64,000 nucleotides of DNA, taken from NCBI GenBank assembly GCA_910589415.1, contig OU342638.1, positions 2,356,001 to 2,420,000 on the forward strand, given 5' to 3'. The stretch comes from Malachius bipustulatus. Its lineage: Eukaryota > Arthropoda > Insecta > Coleoptera > Melyridae. A model generated the notes under the pieces. The model did no database searches. It saw nothing but the letters and a program-made list of their open reading frames with translations, and had not been told where the DNA came from. The translations under genes were made by a program, and so were the position numbers. Of this stretch, positions 52,701 to 63,855 are shown piece after piece. The number at the start of each line of letters is the position of its first letter. The first letter of the stretch is position 1.

Positions 52701-55700
52701 TATATGTCTAGTTGTAGGTCTTCGTATTGCTGTGCCGTGTCCTATAGCTCGGTTAGTGACAGAAAACATATACTATCGATATTTAGGGAGGCAATTTCTC
52801 TAAATTATTTCTAGTGCCTGTTCCTAGGGCAATGATCTGTCTCTGCACATTTGCTCTTGAATGACCGCCACTTGCAGGTTCGATAGAACAAAAAATGATA
52901 ATTTTTTGTTGCCTATCACGAATCAAATCTTCCAGCATTTTTTGTTTTGTGAGTTGTAGTGGAACGGAATTTTTTTTTTAATACTGGTTAAAAAATGTCA
53001 CATATTATATTGTCCCTGGTTATTTCTGTAGCACAGAAGAGTGCTGTTAGATAACCAAGGAGGTAAGTACCGCTATGTTAAAAGGGGGTTCTATAAAGTT
53101 CGGAAAATCTCGCATGTTTTCATAGAAAAACAGCGCCACTCGTATGGAACAGTGACTTGATTATTACTTTAACATTTCATGATTTTCTTCTACTAGTAGG
53201 CCTATTCAACAAGAGATGGCACTGCTTGTACAATTCTTTGATTTAAGAAATTTGAATTTAGGAGGAAACTCCTAATTTTTGTGACTCTAACGTATATAAT
53301 ACGTTAGGCGCAGTCTTTAAAGCAATATCTTAATAATTTAGAACTCAACGATGGCTGAATCTAATAGAGTCCCTTTACTGTTATATTTGAACGAATTGAT
53401 GTAATAACATATTTTACTTTATTTTAACACGTAATTGACCTCATACCTGCCAGTTACTTATAATTGTTTGCTGTATGAATTATTAAAAGAGTCTGAGGGG
53501 AAATAAAATACAATATAAGTACATAAATATGGATAAAACTTACTAATTAACTTTCCTGTAGGTATTAAAACCCCACTAAGATATTTTGGGCGATAATATA
53601 ATCATAAATAGGACTTGAAACGTTGGTGGGCTCGATAGTTTTCTCTATGCCCGCCAGCGATTGCGCTCCTGCTTTAAAAAGTATTAGTTTGGGTTTCCCG
53701 GCGACGTGGTTTACCGCGGGGGCTGAGTAGGACTGCAACTTGAGTCAGCACCTCTACTGCGTAGTTGTGCTAAATATCGAAACCCAGAGAATCAAACTCC
53801 AATTGGCGGATGATAAACTATTCGCTGACTGACAGAGTATCGAAAATTCAGATCCAGTGAACTCCTCGGTCTAGAAGGGTTTATTAATGGAATAGAGTCT
53901 TGGGAGGATCAACCCTCCACCGGAGAGTTATTATAACGTAGGTATTTGCCAACTCAACACATCACCAGACGGATTACAGGAATCTAGATCAATGCATATC
54001 ATGGTGAAACAGCTTAGGAAGTTCGACTTTCTTCATCTCTGAAACCTCTGGCTTTTATTGGCCTTGTATGACGTCCGAGGCATCCCCTATTTTCTCTTAA
54101 TTCCGAAGAGATCTTCGGACTGAAAAATTATTTTTTAGGTCTTCAAAATTCTTCGCGTGCTAATGTTAAATCTCTATTAAATCGAAAAACTTTATACTTG
54201 ACTTGTTTTCAAGTATATGGAGAATCATTATGGACATTATTATCAGCAATGCCATTTTAAAAAGCTTCCAACTTCCTCCGGGCCACCCTCAGATTAACTG
54301 CTCGTTATATTCTTGGTCACAATGCAAATGATAAAATCAATACCGTTGGTATTTTTATCAGATTAAAGGGCTATTGTGAACTATTACAGCAACCTCAGCT
54401 ACCGTTCATTTAATTCGTGATTTGATATTGTCATCTGAATGAAAATATTATACAAATTGATAATCTCTCAACAACTTGATATTACTTATCTATACAGGCT
54501 GTTCTATAAGATGTATGACAAACTTTGGCAGATGATAGGTCACTGGATTAAAATAATAGTAATAATAAACGTTGGTCCGATTCACTTTTTTAAAGATTTT
54601 ACCAGCTCAGTTGGCCGCAGAAATTGTGGGTTATGTCAGAACTTATGGTACCTCAAATCCTATACCTATAGGATATCTTCAATAACTGGAATAGTCGAAT
54701 TACGGTTACTCACTATTAGTCACGGTTACTTACTATTGAATGGCATGACCATACTTCACAATATAAAGTAACTAGAACGAAACCAGACCCTACCTTAACA
54801 AAATGGTATATTTTCGCTTTCAGCGAGGCTCCAACCATTTATTCTACAAGAACATTTCGATCATCCTGACCTTAGTCTCAATTTTTAACGGCAAAAGCCT
54901 TTAAAAAAATAATTAAGAAGTCTAAGAACAAAGACCTTCAACGTTAAACCTTGAAAGAAAAAATAATATATTTAAAAGGCTTATAACAAAAATTATGGGC
55001 CAAGATAGTAGATATTCAATGTCCGTCGAAGATACACCTCTGACAGATGATAGATGAATAATAAAATTTGTGTGGATTTGGGTAACTATACTTGAAAATG
55101 TGTTAATTTTGGTTTACTTGTTTAATAAAACCTTAAAATAATTCATTTGTTGTTATAACTTATTTAATGCGCATGTCAGTTACCGAAGTTCCAGGAAGTT
55201 TCATTTGGGTTTTCGCAATTACCGTTCTTAAACCGTCAGGAGTACGAACAGTTGAAATTTATGCGTTCGGGTTTTTACGGCCGATGTTCGGCCTTTTCCA
55301 AGTTTTTTGAGAAAAACATTAGTGACGTGTGTTTTCCGAGCTCTGTGAGAATAGCAAGTATACTTTATTTTTTATTTAGATGGATTCCACCAAGTCAAAA
55401 TTCTAGGGGAACGATTGGCAACAAGACTGATTAGGTTGGTTATGGTGATAGTTGTTACTAAAATAATCACTGGAATAGTTACTAAATTAATTTAGGTTAT
55501 GTCGATTAGTTGAAATGTCATTTTATTTCAAAATTTAAAATTCGAAATACTATAAACGCAATTTTTAGAGGTAAATTGGAAAATTTTAGAGACTTGTAAG
55601 TGTAAGTACCTAGCTATTTACTCTTATAAATCTTATGTATGTAGGATTAGACCGATTCCTTCTTAGTTTTATGTAAAAATGTTCAAAATAGAAGATCTAT

Positions 55701-56696
55701 TATTGACAAATAGAGGTACTTACATTATATTTAATCATTTTTTTAAATTTCTCAAGGAATATTTCAAGGAATCTGATTAAACTGTATTTTTGCTTAATCT
55801 GGAGAAACATTATTGTTTAGAGCATTTGATGATTCATTATTTTCTTTCTTTTGAAATAAATTTATCTGCCTGAGCATATTAATAATTTTGAATTTGATAA
55901 TTTTGTTTGTCAATTTGACAACTTCAACTTTCTGGTGTTTCGCTGTGACTAAAGTACCGACTGAGGACCCAGACCTAGTTTTCGCAAAACGTCATTAGGA
56001 TATAAAGTCAATCCAAGCAACAGTTAAATTTATCCTCAAAAAACGAATAACTATTAAAAAAGGACTATTTTCTAAGAAAATAAAGTAATTTGAAGTTTTT
56101 AATTTGCGTTTTATAACAGTGCAACTTACAACATGGAAACATGTTTTGCAGGTGACGTCATAGCCTATACCCGATTCGGGGAATGTTGCAGTCACTTTAG
56201 TCACAACGTAAATTTTTTGCCAAGGTCAAGAAAACAGGCTTACCATCCGACAATATGAAAATTACTGTTTGAAGATTGCACAGGGTACCAACTTGACAGC
56301 TGTTTGACAAGTCCATCTAAATAAAAAATAGACTGTAGATCAATATCGTCACCAACAATAAAAACTAGATCGAATTCTGAGGGCGTAGATACTGCTGTGC
56401 ACTGACAGATCTCAATATATCACACAAAACTCACTTTCGTGAATAAAATAGATACACACTACAATTCCACTCACAAAAGATAAAAAAATCAACGAAAAAA
56501 AAACGGATAAAATGACAATTTTCGACATGCACCTTTTCGCGCGTGGATTACCGGAGACTTGTTTATCGGATTTTCATCAGTGACCAATCAACGTAACGGT
56601 AATTAACTGTTCTTCAAAAAACTACTAGCGCTTTCCAGCCTTAAAATGCAAACAATATTTATTTATTATACAAGAGAAAAAAGTGATAGATTTTAG
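52701..56696. other. AT-rich spacer, little supported
   Basis: No gene is recognised. A moderately GC-rich stretch at about 53640-54060 (GGCGACGTGGTTTACCGCGG) may be a non-LTR 5' fragment, but no protein motif was seen. Short open frames at 54439-54771 and 55252-55434 have no recognisable content. Confidence 0.4.
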
Positions 56697-56751
56697 CTCG
56701 AGATGTGATTTCGTCCCCGACGCGTTTAGCGGAGGGGACAAACACATCGAG
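56697..56751. repeat. Hairpin at a repeat boundary
   Basis: CTCGAGATGTGATTTCGTCC is imperfectly mirrored by GGGACAAACACATCGAG, around GACGCGTTTAGCGG. The right arm and its left flank (ATTTAxTATACAAGAGAAAA) recur near 1468-1515, so this is the edge of a dispersed repeat. Confidence 0.45.
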
Positions 56752-59643
56752 ACCGTGTCTGGCATGATGGACTGTTAGAAAAACTGCCCAAGTAGCATCA
56801 GAGGGTAAAACCACCTTCCCATTTTATACCGGAACTTTGAGAAAGTGATTACCACTTATTTTCCACTCAATTTAAAACTTTACAGTAGAAAAAACTGTAT
56901 ATCCTATATTCATAGTGGTAATCACGGTGCATTCATACCAGCGTGGCCACTTGATGGTTTCATAACATCTTGGTGCTACTTTAGGTGCTCAAAACGTTAT
57001 TTTTCCTCCTAATAACCACTTGAAAGTTCTACAACTATGAAGTGGAAAGTGAAAGCTGCAGTCACCAACAAAGAGCACTAAAATATCACTTAAAAGTGGC
57101 GATAGCTTTGAAGTGATATATTAAGTGGCCGCATCGTTCTCAAAACTTCTGTAATATCTTTGAAGATTCATCACACTCTAGTGGCATGCAGCACCGATCG
57201 TCACAATTCTGCCACCAAGGAAAGTAACTTTGACAATTTGAATAAGATTTGAGCCACCAAAATGTGGCAAGAACTTGCGAAAATAACTTTTAAGAAAAAA
57301 TAACCTACTGGTGACTGTTTAGGGTTAGAATCAGACTAAGTAGGGTTAGGTAGGTATATTGTAGAAAAGTGTCAGTGTTGGTTTTAAAATCCTTTTCAAC
57401 ATTATTATAATAATGGATAATAAAATCTCACGCAAGAAAAGGAGTTTTCGACATTCAACAACGTTTTATAGGAAATAAAAACAACAGTTGGAAAATACAT
57501 CGGTTAAAATGGTGGTCTTCTAAACAAACCACTATAACCTAATAAACAATTTCAACCATCATGTCATGTAGTACTTCGACCATTCATTTCGTTTATTTAA
57601 AGTAGAACACGGAGAACCTAAATTTACCTATACCTACGTAAATTCTTTTCATTCATTTTTCAAGTTCCATTATTATCAACGACAGTAATTATTGTAGGTA
57701 GGTACTATTGCAAATAAATTGGAAATCAAGGTGGCTTCCTATAGTGACAGAATGGTTTAAATAACTGTTCGAAATCACTTTCATGTGACGAAGAAATCGA
57801 TTGGCTTGTTCTTTAGTTCATATAGTTCCCTTGGCCACTTGTTATTCGAAAGCCACCTAGAAGTGAAATATTTTCAGTTTTGCCACTACGGTTTGAGTGA
57901 TGAACCCTTTATAGTCGTAAAATGTGACAAACGCCACTTATAAGTTATATTCTCCTAAGGCGGCCATATTTATGGATAAACCTCTTGCCACCATTACCGC
58001 AAAGATTGTGTAAACGATCTGATAAATAGTAAATTTTGATCAATATGGCACAGAATAAAAAAAAAATTGCTTTTGCGTTTCTTGTAAGTAATATTTATCA
58101 ATAAAAAATAACTTCTTGCCGCGGACAGCTTAACACACACTAACCGTACGTGAAATTACGTTTCAAGTTTTTTTTTTTAAATGTCGTTTTTATGGCGGCG
58201 CTTAGTAAGATTTCGATTTATTACATACATGTTTCACAATAAAGTTGCGTTCGTTTGTAATTTGTTGGGCGAGTGCAGACGCACGCTCCTCCGTAATAAT
58301 TTTTGTATACCTATGTAGATTCAAGGATGAGTTGAGTTCTTCATTTTCATTTTCCATGCAGTCCCGATCTTGTTTTGTTTAGCAAGACTAGAAATACGAT
58401 AGGAATAGGAAGGTAAAAATATGATGACATTGCGGCTGTAAGACAGAGATCGAAAACCCAACAACTAGTATGTGCAAGGACTGTGCGAAGATACAAGGGA
58501 TAGAGCCCGCCCCCATACATCCACAGTGTAGCCACGTGACCGTGATGTGGCCAAACCGTGGCACGGTCAGATTTAATCACGTCGCCGGAACTAGATAACC
58601 ACTTAAAAATTGTTCCCCATTTTAGTGGTAACCACGTAATAGAACCGTTGCTTTCATGTGGCCACCACTCGTGGCAGGAACTTTTAATGTATCTTCTGCA
58701 GTGGCCCTCACGTTGTCTCCACTAAAAATGCTACTTGGGTGAAGGCTTATGGAATGCCCGAGAACTTCTGTTCTGAGACCTTTTCCATCAATGCCGGTGT
58801 GCCTCAGGGTTCCATTTTATCTCCGACTCTCTTTCTAATATTTATCAACGCCTTGCTTGAAACAACAAACAATCCAATATACAGTTTTGAGGGCGACAGT
58901 ACACTTCATCTTATACGTTAGATGCGCGAACATCTGCCATCGACGCACAGACTCGCAGGGAGCAAGAAGTTGCCATACTTAACAATGATTTACAAGACAT
59001 TCTAGCTTGGGGCAATAGAAATTAAGTTCAATTTAATGCTGATAAAACCCAAGCGGTCATCTTCTCCAAAAAGGCGAACGGTTTGGAGCCAGATATGGTG
59101 ATGGCGGGACACTCTCTTACTCCAGCGTCATCTCTTAGTTTACTTGGAGTGAGCCTCGGAGCGAACATGTCTTGGCATGATCATGTTGCAGGTTTGGCGA
59201 AGCGTGCTTCTCAAAAACCTGGGACACTCTTCCGCACGAAGAAATTTTATACACCACAACAGCTTCTCCTCTTATACAAGGCTCAAATCCGACCATCCTT
59301 GGAGTACTGCTCACATGTTTGGAGCCAGCTTCTAAAAATACGCTGAGACTCGATCGACTCTATCTAGAAAAGAGCCATACACTTGATCGGGGGACCCAGA
59401 TTTGACAAAAAATTTAGACACTCTCGAACATCGAAGAATAGTAGCTGATCTGAGTCTGTTTTACAGATATTTTTATGGGCAAAAATACACGTCGAGCCGC
59501 AGACGCTGATCCATATCAGGTTCAGCTCGTTACACCTCGTACCACCCTATTTCAGACTTCTTTGATGTATATAACCGTATCACTTTGGAATAACATTCGA
59601 AAGGACGTGTTTCCCGAAGTATACAACCTGCAGCGATCCAAGG
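56749..59643 (+). mobile_element. Non-LTR fragment A3, split by a DNA element
   Basis: The sequence from ACCGTGTCTGGCATGATGGACTG (56750-56786) continues after the inserted element at 58740 with CTTATGGAATGCCCGAGAAC. It follows fragments A1/A2 to 59643: FSINAGVPQGSILSPTLFLI, LLLLYKAQIRPSLEYCSHVW and so on. The catalytic box reads FEGD, not FADD. Several stops are present. A second insertion truncates the 3' end at about 59643. Confidence 0.85.
56787..58739. mobile_element. TIR DNA element rich in GCCAC/GTGGC words, copy 1
   Basis: The element starts CCCAAGTAGCAT and ends ATGCTACTTGGG (12-bp TIR, 1953 bp). It is inserted in non-LTR fragment A3; comparison with A1/A2 (AAACTGCAGGCTTATGG) suggests a target duplication of only 2-3 bp (TG). 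The interior has no recognisable protein but holds about 20 GCCAC/GTGGC words by hand count, mostly in the outer thirds (for example 56943, 57096, 57125, 57253, 57264, 57834, 57852, 57934, 58531, 58660). The superfamily is not clear to me. Confidence 0.75.
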
Positions 59644-60148
59644 CTCAAGTAGCATTAGAGGGTACAATCACCTTCTAATTTTATACCGGAACTTTGAGAA
59701 AGTGATTTACACTTATTTTCCACTCAATTTTAAACTTTACAGTAGAAAAAACTGTATATCATAATAATATATTCATAGTGGTAATCACGGTGCATTCATA
59801 CCAGCGTGGCCACTTGATAGTTTCATAACATCTTGGTGCTACTTAGGTGCTCAATACGCTATTTTTCCTCATAATAACCACTTTTGAAAGTTCTACAACT
59901 ATGAAGTGGAAAGTGAAGGTTGCAGTCACCAACAAAGAGCACTAAAATATCACTTAAAAGTGGCGACAGCTTTGAAGTGATATAACATATAATTATAATA
60001 AGTTCCCGCATCGTTCTCAAAACTTCTGTAATATCTTTGAAGATTCATCACACTCTAGTGGCATGCAGCATCGATCGTCGCAATTCTGCCACCAAGAAAA
60101 GTAACTTTGATAATTTGAATAAGATTTGAGCCACCAAAATGTGGCAAG

Positions 60149-60397
60149 TGTTGTAGTTAATTATTATTTGATCTGGTCCCGGGTAGGTGTCTCGTTATTT
60201 ATAACACATTAATTTAATAAGAACAACCTTTATTATTAATTCACTATAACACATTCACATGAACACATGATTACTTACAGGGTAGTAGTAGAATGAACTA
60301 CTCTCCGTTATACTACAAAAGGTACTGTCACAATGGTTCCCTAGACATGGAGGGTGGATGAATACATAGTTGCACGACTGTGCATATTCTCCTAACA
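60149..60397 (-). repeat. 3' LTR of the rearranged Ty3 element
   Basis: This 249-bp LTR, read on the minus strand, starts TGTTAGGAGA and ends ACTACAACA. The next bases on its 5' side form a polypurine tract (AAAAAGGGGGA, 60398-60408), which fixes the orientation. Confidence 0.9.
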
Positions 60398-60408
60398 TCC
60401 CCCTTTTT
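60398..60408 (-). promoter_or_regulatory. Polypurine tract
   Basis: The minus strand reads AAAAAGGGGGA directly before the LTR start TGTTAGG. This is the expected plus-strand primer. Confidence 0.8.
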
Positions 60409-60482
60409 CACATTTCTTTTTGGAAATAACAAAACTAAAATCTAGCAAACATTAATTCTAAAAATACAAGTTGGTTACGCAC

Positions 60483-63400
60483 TTACAAGTCTAAGCGGAC
60501 ACGTTTTTTAATTTTCCTTCCACTTCTTGTTTTGAGCACTTTATTAACCTTATTTGCACTACACTCATTCTTCTTTTCAGCACTAGAACCACTATTATCA
60601 TTATTAACAAAATTCAACAAATTATCAGAGTCTGCTATTATAGGACTTGCACTTCCATCTTGATCGATTGATTCATTTGAAACAATTTCGACAACTTTCA
60701 TCATTTCTTCTTCTTCTTCCCTTTTTTCTAAGCTATTATTTTCAGAAATACAAACTGCATGATTTTCTAGTGAAGTACTAGCCTGTATTATTTCATGCGG
60801 AGTAGCAACACAATTACTATTTGAAGCAGTACTATCATTATTTTCTTGTAAGAGGTCATTTCGATCATTAATTAAATTATCAATTAGATTCAAAGAAACG
60901 AATTTTTGATTATTTCTATCGTTCACCTCATGTTTTATGTCATTCCCCCAAGTAACTTTTTTATTTGTGGAAACGTTGTCTGTTTTCATAATTGAGGGTT
61001 TTAAAAACTTCCTATTTCGTACATACATTTTGTTGTTAGAATCTAGTTGTATTTTGTATCTACGAAAACCTACTTTTTTAATTAACATTGCAGGTTGCCA
61101 AGTTTGTCCTGGCCTTAACTGAACCAACACTTTAGAGTTTGCTTTCAATTCAGGTAAATTAGTCGCGCCCCTTTTTAGATTATAATATTTTGCCTGACTT
61201 TCTTGTTTATTTTTAAGAAATATATTATACTTGTTTTTCGAAATTACATGAGTTTTCGTTTTAACATTATCTAAGGGTAAAATAGGATTTCTGGCGATTC
61301 GCGACATTAAAATTTCAGACGGGGAGATTCTATCAAAAATTGGAGTATTTCTCAGTTGTAAGAGACCTAAATGAATGTCTTTATTTTCTTCTGCTAACTT
61401 TTTGAACATCTTTTTGATCGTTTGAATATTTCTTTCGGCTAAACCGTTGGACTGGCTATGGTATGGTGAAGATACCTTATGAACAAAGCCCCAGTCCTTT
61501 GCGAACATACTAAATTGCTGACAAGTAAATTGCGGTCCTCCATCTGTTATCAAAAATCTGGGAGAGCCAAATCTAGCAAAAACATCTTTAAAATTTTCAA
61601 TGATATTATTTGTAGTCGTATTCGTGTTTAGCTTTTTGACTTCTATGAATTTCGAATAATAATCTATAATTATTAAAAAGTTTTGACCACGAAAATGAAA
61701 TAGATCACATCCCAGCTTGTACCAAGGAGTCTGAGGAATATCATGGCTCTCTAATTTTTCAGCTGGTTGTGAGTTTGAGAATTTTTGACATATCATACAG
61801 TTTTCAACCATCTGTTTTAGTTCGTTCAGCATGGTTGGCCAAAAAATTATCTCTTTTGCTAACATGGCACATTTTTTATATCCAAAATGATTGTAGTGAA
61901 TCCTTTGTAATGTTTCAGTTCGCATCACGTTCGGTATTATGCATGCATTATCATTATATATTATACCGTTATCAATAGTTAATTGTCCCCTGAATTTGTA
62001 ATATTTTTTAATAATATCGTTTACATTTTTAATTGAATTAGGCCAGCCAGCTATAATAATTTTACTTAGCTCTTTAAGTTCACCGTCTTTCTTTGTTTCT
62101 TCCCTAATTCTATCTAAGTATTCGTCTGTAATATTAGATGCTGTCTGAATGACGCAGACTTGATCTGTTAGGTCGAGCTCATTTTCGTTATTGTCTTCTA
62201 TTTTTGGAAAATGCGTTCTCGACAACGCATCTGCTATAAGAAGTTTACGCCCTGGCGTAAAATTGAGAGTGTATTGATATTTATGAAGTTGCAATAAAAT
62301 TCGTTGCAGTCTCGCTGGACATTTGTCCATTGGTTTTTTAACAATATTGATAAGAGGCTTATGATCACTCTCGATCATTACATGACGTCCAAACACGTAG
62401 TCATGGAACTTATTTAACCCAAACAATATCGCGAGCATTTCTTTCTCAATCTGGGCATAATGAGTTTGAGCATCGGTAAGAGATTTTGATGCATAAGCTA
62501 TCGGTAATTTATTTTGTAGCAAACATGCTCCTAACCCAGTTGAACTTGCGTCAACTGATAATGTGACTTCTTGAGTTGGATCGAAAAACTGTAAAACAGG
62601 ACTTTTTGTTAATTTTTCTTTAATTAATTTGAATGCTTTAATTTGTGGATCGTCCCACTTGAAGATAACATCTTTTCTTAACAGCTCCCTAAGTGGCTGT
62701 GTTATGGTAGCATAGCTCGGAATATACTTATTTACATAATTTACAACACCTAATATAATTTGTACATCTTTTTTACATGTCGGGTCTTTCATTTTTAAAA
62801 TTGCATTAACTCTATCCTGACTAAGAATTACACCTTTGTTGCTTATTATATGTCCCATAAATTGAAGTTCTTCCACACAAAATATACACTTTGATAAGTT
62901 AAATTTTACGTTATTCTTTCTAGCAATTTCCAGTACTTTTTTTAAAAGCAAGTCGTGTTCCTCTTTCGTGTTGCCCCAAAGTATTAAGTCGTCGATGTAA
63001 GTATCAACATTCCGCAAATTGAAAATGGTTTTGAATCTCTCGTGAAAAACTTCTGGTGCACACTTAACTCCGTACGGCAAACGTTTAAATTTGTAACGGC
63101 CAAAGATTGTGCCGAATGTGCAAAGATTTGAGGAATCTTCGTCCAAAGGTATTTGGTAAAATGCTTGGCTAGCATCTAATTTGGAGAAAAATTTCGCCCC
63201 TGACATACGACTCGTTATCTCTTCAAACGTTGTCAACTTGCAATGTTCTCTTTTAATTACATTATTTAAATGGAAGGGATCCAGACAGATTCTTAGTGAA
63301 TTATCTTTTTTCTTGACAATTACTAACGGGTGAACCCAATCACTAGGTCCTTGAACCTTTTCTATAATTTTATTTCTTTCTAAATTATCCAAAGTATTTT

Positions 63401-63488
63401 TTAAATTATCTTGCAAAGTTATAGGTATTCTCCTGATTGGAGCAATAATAGGATTATTTTTGTTAGGAGAATATGCACAGTCGTGCAA
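60483..63488 (-). CDS. Pol (RT, RNase H, integrase) of the rearranged element
   Basis: A 1001-codon open frame runs without a stop. RT covers about 15-280, with KLDASQAFYQIPL and the catalytic YIDD at 164-167. RNase H follows, with VDASSTG near 313 and SDHKPLI near 375. The integrase has an H..H/C..C zinc region at 531-567 and the triad D595, D649 and E685 (D35E). The tail is Lys/Asn-rich. There is no proper start: the first codon is TTG (63486-63488), preceded by TAG, and the first nine codons lie inside the inverted LTR. Protease and Gag are absent, so it is a truncated Pol that could only act, if at all, with a helper. Confidence 0.85.
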   Translation of the reverse strand: MHDCAYSPNKNNPIIAPIRRIPITLQDNLKNTLDNLERNKIIEKVQGPSDWVHPLVIVKKKDNSLRICLDPFHLNNVIKREHCKLTTFEEITSRMSGAKFFSKLDASQAFYQIPLDEDSSNLCTFGTIFGRYKFKRLPYGVKCAPEVFHERFKTIFNLRNVDTYIDDLILWGNTKEEHDLLLKKVLEIARKNNVKFNLSKCIFCVEELQFMGHIISNKGVILSQDRVNAILKMKDPTCKKDVQIILGVVNYVNKYIPSYATITQPLRELLRKDVIFKWDDPQIKAFKLIKEKLTKSPVLQFFDPTQEVTLSVDASSTGLGACLLQNKLPIAYASKSLTDAQTHYAQIEKEMLAILFGLNKFHDYVFGRHVMIESDHKPLINIVKKPMDKCPARLQRILLQLHKYQYTLNFTPGRKLLIADALSRTHFPKIEDNNENELDLTDQVCVIQTASNITDEYLDRIREETKKDGELKELSKIIIAGWPNSIKNVNDIIKKYYKFRGQLTIDNGIIYNDNACIIPNVMRTETLQRIHYNHFGYKKCAMLAKEIIFWPTMLNELKQMVENCMICQKFSNSQPAEKLESHDIPQTPWYKLGCDLFHFRGQNFLIIIDYYSKFIEVKKLNTNTTTNNIIENFKDVFARFGSPRFLITDGGPQFTCQQFSMFAKDWGFVHKVSSPYHSQSNGLAERNIQTIKKMFKKLAEENKDIHLGLLQLRNTPIFDRISPSEILMSRIARNPILPLDNVKTKTHVISKNKYNIFLKNKQESQAKYYNLKRGATNLPELKANSKVLVQLRPGQTWQPAMLIKKVGFRRYKIQLDSNNKMYVRNRKFLKPSIMKTDNVSTNKKVTWGNDIKHEVNDRNNQKFVSLNLIDNLINDRNDLLQENNDSTASNSNCVATPHEIIQASTSLENHAVCISENNSLEKREEEEEMMKVVEIVSNESIDQDGSASPIIADSDNLLNFVNNDNSGSSAEKKNECSANKVNKVLKTRSGRKIKKRVRLDL

Positions 63489-63709
63489 CTATGTATTCAT
63501 CCACCCTCCATGTCTAGGGAACCATTGTGACAGTACCTTTTGTAGTATAACGGAGAGTAGTTCATTCTACTACTACCCTGTAAGTAATCATGTGTTCATG
63601 TGAATGTGTTATAGTGAATTAATAATAAAGGTTGTTCTTATTAAATTAATGTGTTATAAATAACGAGACACCTACCCGGGACCAGATCAAATAATAATTA
63701 ACTACAACA
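63461..63709 (+). repeat. Inverted full-length LTR copy
   Basis: TGTTAGGAGAATATGC at 63461 to ACTACAACA at 63709 is the reverse complement of 60149-60397. It forms a large palindrome with the adjoining direct LTR piece. Confidence 0.9.
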
Positions 63710-63855
63710 CATTCACATGAACACATGATTACTTACAGGGTAGTAGTAGAATGAACTACTCTCCGTTATACTACAAAAGGTACTGTCACAATGGTTCCCT
63801 AGACATGGAGGGTGGATGAATACATAGTTGCACGACTGTGCATATTCTCCTAACA
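63706..63855 (-). repeat. Truncated 5' LTR piece
   Basis: The last 150 bp match 60248-60397 in the normal orientation. The junction with the inverted LTR shares four bases (AACA, 63706-63709), a microhomology. The piece lacks 99 bp on the pol-facing side. Confidence 0.9.

Larger units (their letters stand above)
60149..63855 (-). mobile_element. Rearranged, gag-less Ty3/gypsy element
   Basis: On the minus strand the element has a 3' LTR (60149-60397, 249 bp, TGTTAGG...ACAACA), a polypurine tract, and a long pol frame. At its 5' side a full-length LTR lies in the wrong orientation (63461-63709), fused to the last 150 bp of a normally oriented LTR (63706-63855). A 5-bp target duplication, GCAAG, flanks it (60144-60148, 63856-63860). 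The uninterrupted homologue at 57267-57271 shows GCAAG once. Gag, protease and primer-binding site are missing. Confidence 0.9.

Noticed and set aside
58347..58580. 77-codon minus-strand frame inside the GCCAC-rich element as its transposase
   Set aside because: It has no DDE/D-type motif, is far too short and is crossed by the GTGGC words.
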